A stretch of 16,978 bases of DNA from Acanthamoeba lenticulata. Taxonomy: Eukaryota > Discosea > Longamoebia > Acanthamoebidae. This document shows, one piece after another, positions 8,869-16,978 of the stretch (the first letter of the stretch is position 1; each line of letters begins with the position of its first letter). Where the stretch lies: NCBI GenBank assembly GCA_002179805.1, contig NAVB01005663.1, positions 1 through 16,978 of the forward strand. Direction: 5' to 3'. A program made the position numbers and the translations under genes. The notes beneath the pieces are model-generated. The model saw only the letters and a list, made by a program, of their open reading frames with translations. It made no database searches and was not told the origin of the DNA.

Positions 8869-11651
8869 ATGGAAGGCAATGGCGCGGCAAGCCTTACTGC
8901 CCTGAATCCGGGGCGAACAAGCCGCTGGGGGACAAAAGCCACCGTGTTCAAGGGGTGGATCAAATCGCCTTTTTCTCTGATTTACCGAAAATTGGGCGAG
9001 GGGAACGAGGATGAAGGGCCTGAACAGCAACTAGAGCATGCGCGCGAGAGGAACGTCGGCATGGTGGGTGTAAGTAAGGAAGCGTTAAAGGTGGAGTTGA
9101 AAGATGACGGTGACGAGAGCAGTGACGAAGAGATAGAGGGCCTACAGCACGTGTCTGCTGCCGCCGCTCCGAGCGTCTATGTTGCTCAGCCTCATCAATG
9201 GGAGAAGGTTGACTTCGCCACGTTCTCCTGGTGCAAGGTACACCCATGTGTCTCTTTATGTTAGTGTTATTATATTACACAATTTTATTTTATTGATTTT
9301 TGCATCTTTGATCACATCACACAATAACCACAACTTTGCTCTGTGCAGCACTGCGGCAAGTATCTGTTTCCTCTTTCACCCGGCTTTGCATGTCAGCGGG
9401 GTTGCAACTACACCGTGCACAAGGGCAAGTGCATGGAGGCCGCCTCCAAGTTTGATTGCTACGCAACTGATGGTACGTCGTTGCCCCTCTCTCGCGGCTT
9501 CGCCTTTGTGCAAACACATCCTGGGCCTCACGCTGCGATTTGTCTTACTTCCTCCACAGCACAGAACAGGCTTCGGCCCGAGTCTCACCTGGGCACCTTT
9601 CGCAACCAGGCAAGCAGCCACTACTTGTTTGTCCGCGATCAACGTTGCCCCATACGCTAAGTTTGTGCATACTTGCAGGTGGCCGGCCACAAGGGCAAAG
9701 CGGCGTTCCTCAAGGACCAGGACGGGGGTACACGCATCCTTATCTCTTGCTGAGAAACACACATTTTTTGATCTTTGCCCATCATGACCTCATCAGGCAA
9801 GATCTTGAAGCCGCTCTGTCCAGTCGAGTTCCAGTTCTACTCTGTGCTGGCCAGGCTCGCCTCGCCCGAGCAGCAAGAAGGTCAGTCGCGCGCTCATTTT
9901 CACCAACTCGCACGAGGTAGACACTTGGCTCACTTCAGGCGGGAGGGGCCCTCAGGCTCATGCGTGTCACGAGAGGACCTCGAGGAGATGCGAGCGCGCA
10001 TGGGCGACGTCTCGGTCTGGGAGAGCTTCTTCCCGCGATTTTACGGTGCTGCGCAAATGGTGCGTGGCAAAGCTCTTGACCTCCTATTGGTTTTGATGAC
10101 GCCGATGAGGTTTGTTCTGACGCCGGCGCCAGTACGAGGGAGACGACGTGGTGGTGGAGCACTACATCGTAATGGAGGATCTCACGGCTGGCTACACATG
10201 CCCCTGCATCTGCGACCTCAAGATCGGCGCTCGCGGTATGCACAAATGTCCATTTGCACCGCAGCAGCATCAGCACAAGTCCTGGACTTTGGGGCTGAAG
10301 CTATCTTGCGCAGGTTACGACGATCTCGCGTCGACCAAGAAGGTCCTACAGCAGAAGTTGCTCTGCTCCATGACCACTTCTTCGACGCTCGGTTTCCGCA
10401 TGTGCGGCATGCAGGTGCGCTCGTCCATCGCACTCTTTTAATGAGGTCCCTGCTTGGCTAACCAGTGAGCCTTCGCTTGGCCACGCCGCTGCGCAGTACT
10501 GGCAAAATGAACAGAAGAGCTACGTCGTGCGGGACAAGCTATGGGGCTGCAAGTTGAAGGAGAACACCATGCAGGTGCTTATGGGCAGCTTTTTGCTGTG
10601 GTGATCTGATGTTTGGTGCTGATGCTGCTTGTGTGCTGCACAGGGCGCGTTGGTGCAATTCTTGGATAACGGCTACGGCGTTCGGTTCCCGCTCATCGTC
10701 AACTGGCTCCCCAAGCTGAAGCGACTCGAGAAATGGTTCGAGGTAAGGCCCAATACCCACTTCCCCAGAAGGAACAACGCAGCTCAGCTCTGACCGTTCG
10801 TCTCTGGCGTTCGCTTACGCACAGGAGCAAACGCTATTCACTTTCTACTCTTCCTCTATTCTCCTTATTTATGAGGGCAGCGCGCCCAAGGACTGTACAG
10901 AACAACACGTGCTCAAGGCCGACATTCGGCTGGTACCTATCTAGGTGTTTCCCTTCTTGTTTGATGTAGTGTACCAACATACGCGGGCAGGTCGACTTTG
11001 CGCACACGCATCCAAACACAAACACGACGCCGACGCGGGACGAAAACTATCTGCACGGCCTGCGGGGGGTCATCCGCATGCTCGAGGATATCCTGCGACC
11101 AGTCCTCACTCCGGACATGATCAAGGAGCTCGGTACGAGACCTCTTCTCCTCCCTGTATTAGTTTGGTCCTCGTGTTACTCGAGCCAACATGGAACCGAC
11201 GACGGCAGGCTACACGCCCACAACGCCAGCGGCGAGCAACGAGGGAGACGAGTCCGAGAGCGCGCCGAGCAGCGGGAGTTTTGATATCCGCCACCTGTTC
11301 CGACGACGAGCGCCGCGAACAGCGCGGCCCGGCGAGCTGTCGGACGATACGACCGCGAGCCCCAACAGCAGCTTCAGCGACCTCGAACGCTACGTGCAGA
11401 TCGACGACACCGAGGATGAGGAAGGCGCGGAGCCAGCCTCCTCTGGCCTGGGACGGCGGACGGCCTCCGTGCCAGACGACATGGCCGACTACAATCGCAT
11501 CCACCGCCATCCGCACGACAAGCTCAGCCGTGAGGGCTCGCCCTTTGCCACGCCACCATCGAGCCCCTCGATGACCGAGAAGCGGCGCAGCCTGAGCTTT
11601 GGCTCCAGCCCAGCCAAGAACAAGAAACTCGCCTCACCGAAGGAGGCCTGA
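8869..11651 (+). CDS. C1-domain inositol polyphosphate kinase (IPMK/IP6K family)
   Basis: An ATP-dependent kinase that phosphorylates inositol phosphates, likely membrane-targeted by its zinc finger. Exons: 8869-9237, 9349-9472, 9560-9609, 9679-9727, 9797-9880, 9956-10059, 10133-10235, 10314-10414, 10497-10574, 10644-10742, 10825-10932, 10991-11132, 11209-11651; 617 aa. Residues 109-160 form a C1-like finger starting HQWEKVDFATFSWCKHCGKY; its spacing is slightly aberrant (C-x3-C and H-x3-C). The kinase core has ILKPL at about 200, the family signature PCICDLKIG (PxxxDxKxG, Pro 284, Asp 288, Lys 290), STLGFRMCGMQ, SSSILLIYEG at about 396-405 and the metal-binding VDFAHTH at about 424. The Ser-rich tail of about 145 residues contains SLSFGSSPAKNKK, a possible nuclear signal or phospho-tail. 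IPMK versus IP6K substrate choice cannot be decided here. One intron (9610-9678) appears to use a GC donor. Confidence 0.87.
9610..9678 (+). other. Probable GC-AG intron in the inositol kinase gene
   Basis: The donor is CAG|GCAAGC and the acceptor is CTTGCAG at 9672-9678. Splicing joins HLGTFRNQ to VAGHKGKAAFLKD in phase 0 and restores the kinase N-lobe. No GT donor nearby preserves the frame. Confidence 0.6.
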
Positions 11652-11986
11652 CGTTGTGTGTCGTCTTACGACAAAAAAGGGGAAGACCTGCAGAAGTGCA
11701 GTTCAAACAAACGAACTCGTCGCTTTAGGGATGATCACGGCGATCGTAACGGGTTAAATCAGGGAATCGTCACGTGGGCCACAGGGTGCTCCTGCGGTGC
11801 TCGTGCCCACAAAAACACGTTGGCCAAAGAACAAGAGCGCACTTCCTAACCCGCGAAAGCTCGCTGCACGGATTTCAGGAGTCACTCGTGCCCCTTCGCC
11901 CCTGCTGCCTCTCCCGAGCTTACGTAGTGCCCTCGTAATCGCCTCCCTACGAAACACATCTCTTCTGCTACTTGGATAAACCGAAA
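11652..11986. other. Intergenic region, genes 3 to 4
   Basis: This 335-nt gap holds the 3' UTR of the inositol kinase gene and the promoter and leader of the START gene. I see no exact AATAAA, TATA box, RNA gene or repeat. Short open frames here show no recognisable protein. Confidence 0.5.
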
Positions 11987-13073
11987 ATGTTGGGTTGGGG
12001 CTCCAAGCCGGCTACGCCAAAGCCTTGCATCCTGCCTGAGCTTGAGACACCTGCCACGCGCGATGAGTTTGACGCCCTCATCGATAAGAAGTACAAGATG
12101 CTGCTCGAGCTTGAAGGAGATGCTGGCTGGACGCGTGTTGCCTTTAATCAAAGCGACATCGAGCTCTTTGAGCGTAAGTCTGAGGAATTCCCTCTCTGGG
12201 ACATCGTGAAGGTCCGCACGACCATCAAGGCTCCTCTTAGCGTACGGTCCCGCCCTCCCTCACTTATGAGATCTATTTCATCTCAAGTCGTGCAATTCTG
12301 CAGAAATTGTGGGAGATGATCAACTGCCACGACGTGGATACGGTGAAGGCCTGGCAGCCCGACCTTCAGGCGGAGAAGCACATTGAATGTACGCCTCTTC
12401 CAACGTTTCTTTCGCCATAAAGCGGGCTGTGTACTGACAGCCTGCGTGCTGGTGTGTCACTTCGGGTGGGCTGCAGCCGTCGGGGATGACATTCGCGTCG
12501 ACTACATGACCGTCAACTGTCCGTTCCCGGTCACCAACCGCGCCTTTTGCCTCGTGAGAGCTAATCGGTCCCAGGATGACGGCTCTCAAATCCATATTTC
12601 CTGCTCCATCAACCACAAGTATGCGCTTGCGCCCAATTCTCGCTCTGCTGTCACTCTCTCCCTCTCTCTCTCTCTCTCCGCATGTCTGACGATCGTGCTG
12701 TCACGTATTCAGGGACTGCCCAGAGGACAAGAATTTTGTGCGAGCCGTCTCCATTGTCTCTGGGTGGATCCTACGGCCCATCCCTGGTACGTGTGGCTTG
12801 AATCTCTGGAGCTCACATCAGCTGATCGCGCACACATGATCCTCGCTTGTGGTGTCTGCAGGCAAGGACGATGAGTTTTTGTGCGTGAGGATCATTCAGG
12901 CTGACTCGAAGGGGATGATACCTTCCTTCCTGGTCAACATGGTAGCTCCACCACAGCCCACTTCACACACTGCTTCAACTTGAGTCCTGATCTCTGCTTC
13001 CCTCCCTTTGCAGTTTAAGACGAAGGCGGGACAGGCCGTGGCCCTGGTGAAGTCCCACGCGATGAAGAAGTAA
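11987..13073 (+). CDS. START-domain lipid-binding protein
   Basis: A small soluble protein predicted to bind a lipid or sterol in a START (StAR-related lipid transfer) pocket. Exons: 11987-12241, 12304-12388, 12477-12618, 12713-12786, 12862-12941, 13014-13073; phases agree, 231 aa. That is about the length of one START domain with little else. Family landmarks in order are DIELFERKSEEFPLWDIVKV, TTIKAPL, VKAWQPDLQAEKHIE, DYMTVNCPFPVTNRAFCLVR, a region with ISCSINHKDCPEDKNFVRA, and GWILRPIP, followed by MIPSFLVNMFKTKAGQAVALV, the C-terminal lid helix. No signal peptide, membrane helix or targeting domain is seen. The start is the first in-frame ATG, a few bases after the stretch ataaaccgaaa. 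Ligand unknown. Confidence 0.87.
12654..12678 (+). repeat. CT microsatellite in intron
   Basis: A nearly pure run of CT dinucleotides lies within intron 3 (12619-12712) of the START gene, upstream of its acceptor. It may act as a polypyrimidine element or be neutral expansion. Confidence 0.8.
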
Positions 13074-13172
13074 GATTGTCAGCGCATGCTGGAAAGCTGC
13101 CAGTCTTGTTTCTGTATCTACCTCTTCGACACTCCTGTTTGTTTTTTTTTTCTGTCTTGTTTTCTTTTTCAT

Positions 13173-13178
13173 TTTATT
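13173..13178 (-). terminator. Poly(A) signal AATAAA on the minus strand, beta-trefoil gene
   Basis: TTTATT on the plus strand reads AATAAA on the minus strand, about 124 nt after the stop codon of the beta-trefoil gene. It is a suitable polyadenylation signal for that transcript. Confidence 0.55.
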
Positions 13179-13184
13179 TGATTA

Positions 13185-13190
13185 AATAAA
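13185..13190 (+). terminator. Poly(A) signal AATAAA, START gene
   Basis: AATAAA lies 112 nt after the START gene stop codon and follows a T-rich stretch (13138-13180). It is the only exact match in the 3' flank, so it is the likely polyadenylation signal. Confidence 0.6.
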
Positions 13191-13301
13191 AGAGTCAGGA
13201 GAGACAGCCCCAACGTCCACCGCGTGGCGTCCATGTTCCTTCTCTTGTTGTTGTTGTTCTTGTTATCTTACTTGTGTGTCCTCCACTACGCTGGGCCCAC
13301 A

Positions 13302-14743
13302 CTAGTAGTGGCCAGGCGGGTACTGGCCGGCCGGCGGGTAACCGCCAGCGGCGGGCGGGTAGCCGCCAGACTGGGGCGGATAGCCGGCAGGCGGGTAGCC
13401 CGCGGCGGGCGGGTAGCCAGCGGCAGGCGGGTAGCCGCCAGACGACGGCGGGCAGGCCAAGCCCGCGGGCGAGTAGCCGTAGGCGGGCGCAGCCGGCTGG
13501 GCGGAGATGACCTGCCACAGCTCCCAGGCGTTGACGGCCGTGCGGTCGCCGGCCACGTTGTGGTTCTGCTCGGCGCACAGGTACCTGCCGTGGTGCGTGC
13601 GGAAGGCCACCTTGTCGCCGTGCTGCTCCACCGTGAAGTTCTCCCACGCGTTCGCGGCAGTCCTGTCGGCCACGACGTTGTGCTTGTCCTTTACAGTTGA
13701 ACGTGCGTCAGCGTCAAGGAAACAAAAGATAAAGAAGAAAAAAAGAAAAAAAAAAGAAAAAGCAAAGGAGACAACGTACGGTGGCGCAGAGGTAACCGCC
13801 GTGGTGCGACTGGAAGGTGGCCTTGCCGTTGTTCACGCGCATGGTCCAGGTCTCCCACTCCTTGGGCTCGTGCCGGTCGGCGGTGACCTTGCCGATGGGC
13901 TCAGAGCAAAGGTAGCGACCGTGGGCCGACCTCAGGTGCACCTTGCCCTCGTACTTGTGGGCTGAAGGAACGAAAGTCATCAAAGTCAGCAGAGGAGAGG
14001 TGACAATGAGAGGAGCATGGTCAACACGAACCAAAGGGGTTCCTGGCCGCGGTCGCGGGGACGACCACCCACTTCTCCCAGGCGTTGACGACAGGGCGGT
14101 CAATCACGGCCTTGTGGTTGCTCTGCTCGGCGCACAGGTACTTGCCGTGGTGCGAGCGCAGCGCGATCTGCACAGAGGGTAGGTGGGTGAGTCTACTCTC
14201 CGTCTTCTTCTTCTTCTTCTTGTTGCGTCTTGAGCGACTTACCTGAGGGCCGTGCTGCTCCACCTGGAAGGTCTCCCATTCCTGCGGGACGTCCCTGTCG
14301 GCCACGGCCTCACCCTTGGGCTAAAGTGGTCCCAAGTGTGCCCCACAAGCACGTGGTTAATACCCGATTATGTCGCGATTGGGCACACGTGAGCTCCGGT
14401 TGCGCCGGAGCCATGATGAGGTTCAAGTAATGTAATGTCGACAAAATAAAAATTGAATAGAAAGCTCCGACGTACGGTGGCGCAGAGGTACTTGCCGTGG
14501 TACGACTGGAAGGTGGCCTTGCCGTTGTTCACGCGCATGGTCCAGGTCTCCCAGTCCGAGGGCTGGCCTCGGTCGGCGATGACCTTGCCCGAGGGCTCAG
14601 CGCAAAGGAAGCGACCGTGGGCCGACTTCAGGTGCACCTTGCTCTCTGAGCGCGCTGCGGTGTAAGTCCAGAAGAGAATGAAAGATGAAGAAAGGGTCCT
14701 TCGCACCAGTGATTTGGTGGTGGTGGTGGTGATGGTGGTGCAT
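13302..14743 (-). CDS. Double beta-trefoil (fascin/hisactophilin-like) protein with His8 start and GYPP tail
   Basis: Probably a cortical actin-associated protein. Exons in reading order (minus strand): 14743-14707, 14654-14476, 14320-14243, 14167-14032, 13961-13780, 13688-13302; all phases agree, 332 aa. The protein starts M followed by eight His. Six repeat units follow, each with a core like KVHLKSAHGRFLCAE...ADR...WETW, grouped as two trefoils of three units each (about residues 15-135 and 136-275). The H-G-[RK]-[YF]-L-C-[AS] turn and the D-R ... W-E motif recur in order. This is the pattern of fascin-like and hisactophilin-type trefoils. The C-terminus is a low-complexity GYPP tail (GGYPPAAG units) ending PPGHY, like tails of membrane-associated amoebal proteins. 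No signal peptide is seen. Fold assignment is strong; actin binding is inferred from the family. Confidence 0.85.
13306..13465 (-). repeat. GYPP-encoding tandem repeat
   Basis: Imperfect units of about 15-24 nt (plus-strand core ggcgggtagcc) encode Gly-Tyr-Pro-Pro with small spacers at the C-terminus of the beta-trefoil protein. About seven YPP units are readable. The repeat is in frame and GC-rich, so its copy number probably varies between strains. Confidence 0.8.
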
Positions 14744-15023
14744 GCTGCTGGCTGTAGATTGTTTGTGTGGTTGCTGGTTTGGCTGAAGTGGTGAAAGAAA
14801 GGTCCCCTTCACGTTTTGTGTTGGGGCCGGACGTTTTCGGGCTCAGGGACAGCCATTGGCCCGGCTAACGGGGCGTGCCTCACATGCCAACCGCTGGCGT
14901 GTCGTTGCGTGACTGGTCTGCCGTTGTTGTCGTGGCGACACGTGAAGACAAAGAAGTGTCTGCTCTGCATTGTTGTTGCCTTGTGGCCCTTAACTCTCTT
15001 ATTCTTCTCTTCTCTCGCTACAT
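14744..15023. other. Intergenic region, genes 6 to 5
   Basis: This 280-nt gap holds the 3' UTR of gene 6 and the promoter and leader of the beta-trefoil gene, both on the minus strand. No exact poly(A) signal or TATA box was found on the minus strand and no coding signal is evident. Confidence 0.45.
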
Positions 15024-16978
15024 TCACACGGGCTGCTTGCTCTGGGCGGCCTGATCCTGCCACCTGGCGACGAGGTACTTGCCCAGCGCGCTCGTCGGGT
15101 TGGCGGTCTTGCACAGCCGCTCCTGCTTTGCCCGTCGCTCGCGTCCCCACTGTTCGCTCTGTTGTTGTTGCCACCACCAGCGTCATCGTCAGCGATCAGC
15201 CATCATTGACGTCGCACCGGACTGACCTCGGTCGGGGAGGGCCAAACGCCTAAAGATACCTCCAGCTTGTCTCTCAAGCTCTGGTCCTTGTTGACGTCCT
15301 CGGCCTCGTCCCACTCGTCCATCAGCGCGTGGATCTTCTTGGTCCTGTCCTTGCTGCTCGGTGTGGGCGGCTCCCGCTCGTGCGTGAAGCTGCTGTGCAG
15401 GAGCTCGAGCTGCAGCTTCTTGTGGGCCTGCGCCAGGATCTGCCGCTGCTGCTCGGTCATCTCGCGGGCTGCGTGTGTGTTTGTTCATGGGCGTGTGGCC
15501 GCAAGTCAGCCCGTCAGTCAATCCACGGCCGCTCTTTCTCTTTAGAGAAGAAGAAGAAGAAGGTGGGCGGCATTACCAAGGGAGGGCGATCGTGGCGAAG
15601 TGATGGGCGAACGCTTCAGCATCTCCGAGATGGGGATCGGCTGCTTCGCGTCCCTATGAATAGAAAAGACACGAATCAAGCGTGAGTCCCTCCACCACAA
15701 GGTCTCCATCTCGGGGGAGGAGAGGAGTCGTGTACGCGTAGGCCAGGGCCCGCCCGGTACTGCAGTGCCGCCACCAAACAGAAGAGGAGAATGAGTCGTT
15801 GTCATTGTGGGCAGAGTCGGATTGGAGAGAGGAGACGAACCTATCGAGAAAGCGCGGAGAAACCTCGTCCACTGAGTTCTTGCGCTTGTGCGACACGTCA
15901 GCCAGCTGCGGCAACGGCGCCATCGGTCCCGACTGCGTGCCTGGCCATCACCGCCACCGCCACGACCACCGCCCAGAGTAGCGTCAGCTCAAGCGACACG
16001 ATTGACGACGACGACGACGACGGGGACAACTCACCAGCGGACGGGCCCGAGTTCCCGAGCGGGTTGCGCGGGGAGGCGCCCCCGCGAGGGGACGTCGTGG
16101 AGGGCGGGGGGAAGGAGGAGAGGAGGCCCGAGTTGAGGTTGAGGGTGCCCGTCGGGGAGAAGGTCTCGCGCTTGATGCCCAGCCTGGTCACGCCGCCGCC
16201 GCCGGCGTCGCGCTCGGGCGTGGACACGTTGAGCCGCGAGGCCGCGGTGGCCACCACGGCCGCCGCCGACGGGTCGCCCGACGACGAAGACGACGACGAC
16301 TTGTTGCGTCGGTGGAACACGCGGCCGGCGCCCTTCTCCTTGTCTTTCTCCTTCTCCTTGTCCCGCTCGCGGACGCGGAGGAGGTCGATGTCGGTGCTGC
16401 CGACGCTCTTCTTGTGCTTGCGCTGGAAGAGGCCCACGCCGCCGGCATGGCCCTCCTTGTCCTTGTCCTTTTCCTTCTTCTCTTCCTTTTCCTTCTTCCG
16501 CTTCTCCTTCTCTTCCTTCTCCTTGTCCCGCTTGCGCCCGCCGGTGAGCTCCAGGTCGAGGTCCTCGTCCTTGAAGAAGTCCTCGGCCGAGCCCTTTTTC
16601 TTCTTGCCGCTCCACATGATGGCGATGCGTGCCTTGTCTTGGCCAAGGTGACCGTCCCTGCAGCGCAGCCAGGCATGCAACAACCACCATCAGTGAATCC
16701 TGGGCTCACGAGCACGGTGGGCGAGGCAGCTGCCTGACGAAGGTCTGCCCAAACTTGTCCATTTGTGCGCAATAGATTTTCCATCTGCTGCCACAAATCT
16801 TGGGATGACGATTTCATCTCTTCAGCTCCGCTCTCGACCTTGGGAGAGGCGCAAAACGCAGAGGCCTTGAAAGAGAAGCCTCAACTCCCAGAGCGTGCGT
16901 AGCTTTGTTTGGGGGGGGGGGGTAAAGAAAGAAGCAAAAGCGAAAAGCGAAGAGGAGAATTACCGTCACAAGCCCGAG
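15024..16978 (-). CDS. Unrecognised Lys/Glu-rich protein, 5' uncertain or partial
   Basis: I do not recognise the family. Well-supported exons in reading order (minus strand): up to 16657-16035, 15940-15841, 15653-15577, 15468-15260, 15158-15024. All joins agree in phase and the chain ends ...SKQPV. From ATG 16617-16615 (MWSGKKKKGSAEDFF) this gives 367 aa. The N-terminal half is a Lys/Glu repeat region, then a Ser/Pro-rich disordered part with SHKRKNSVDE. The C-terminal 110 residues look helical (EQQRQILAQAHKKLQLELL, KIHALMDEWDEAEDVNK, ALGKYLVARWQDQ). A further upstream exon is likely: about 16879-16716 is open and encodes QDLWQQMENLLRTNGQVWADL, an amphipathic helix, and 16978-16964 ends at a GTAATT donor. 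I could not join that exon to 16657 in phase, so the start is open. A BAR-like or other coiled-coil protein is possible but unproven. Confidence 0.6.
16911..16922. repeat. Homopolymer of 12 G
   Basis: A run of 12 G on the plus strand (C on the minus strand) lies in a probable intron near the 5' part of gene 6. It is prone to length variation and sequencing error. Confidence 0.85.

Noticed and set aside
12654..12678. CT run as a CRISPR or other structured array
   Set aside because: It is a simple dinucleotide repeat inside an intron, with no spacer structure.
14707..14743. Cloning-vector His-tag contamination
   Set aside because: The His codons sit in an exon with a proper GT donor that joins in phase to the native trefoil sequence, and no vector sequence flanks them.
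16031..16690. Alternative minus-strand frame in gene 6 (Arg/Gly/Pro-rich)
   Set aside because: It overlaps the MWSGKKKK frame, whose exons join in phase to the downstream exons. The Arg/Gly-rich frame does not join in phase.

Overview
This is a stretch of eukaryotic nuclear DNA. It is GC-rich in exons, densely packed, and cut by about 57 short introns (mostly 45-110 nt), with intergenic gaps of only about 120-340 nt. Codon use, intron density, the frequent GTNCG 5' splice sites and the domain repertoire (SH2/Cbl-type TKB, RasGAP, villin headpiece, beta-trefoil actin-bundler type) fit an amoebozoan of the Acanthamoeba type. That assignment is inference; no rRNA or organelle marker is present. 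All gene models below were built by hand: exons were joined only where splice sites and codon phase agree and the joined protein continues a recognisable domain.

Layout. (1) 50-3678 (+), 5' end outside the window: a protein with two RasGAP-like domains. The first keeps the arginine finger and the FLR motif, the second lacks both. (2) 3893-8747 (+), 13 exons, 1319 aa: an F-box, then a complete Cbl-like TKB module (four-helix bundle, EF-hand-like part, SH2), a very long disordered and charged middle, and a C-terminal villin headpiece. (3) 8869-11651 (+), 13 exons, 617 aa: an atypical C1 zinc finger fused to an inositol polyphosphate kinase. (4) 11987-13073 (+), 6 exons, 231 aa: a small START lipid-transfer domain protein. 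(5) 13302-14743 (-), 6 exons, 332 aa: two tandem fascin/hisactophilin-like beta-trefoils with a natural eight-histidine N-terminus and a GYPP-repeat tail. (6) 15024-16978 (-), 5' end outside the window or uncertain: an unrecognised protein with a Lys/Glu-rich N-terminal part and a helical C-terminus.

Genes 1-4 are head to tail on the plus strand and genes 5-6 on the minus strand, so genes 4 and 5 converge. Their likely poly(A) signals lie within 18 nt of each other on opposite strands. Nothing suggests an operon. Most genes concern membrane or cortical signalling: Ras, phosphotyrosine/ubiquitin, inositol phosphates and lipid, and actin. Shared regulation cannot be read from the sequence.

The most striking item is gene 2. 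Its Cbl-type phosphotyrosine-binding module carries an F-box in the same chain, which would make it an SCF-type, phosphotyrosine-directed ubiquitin-ligase adaptor with an actin-binding tail. No CRISPR array, insertion sequence, tRNA or rRNA was seen.
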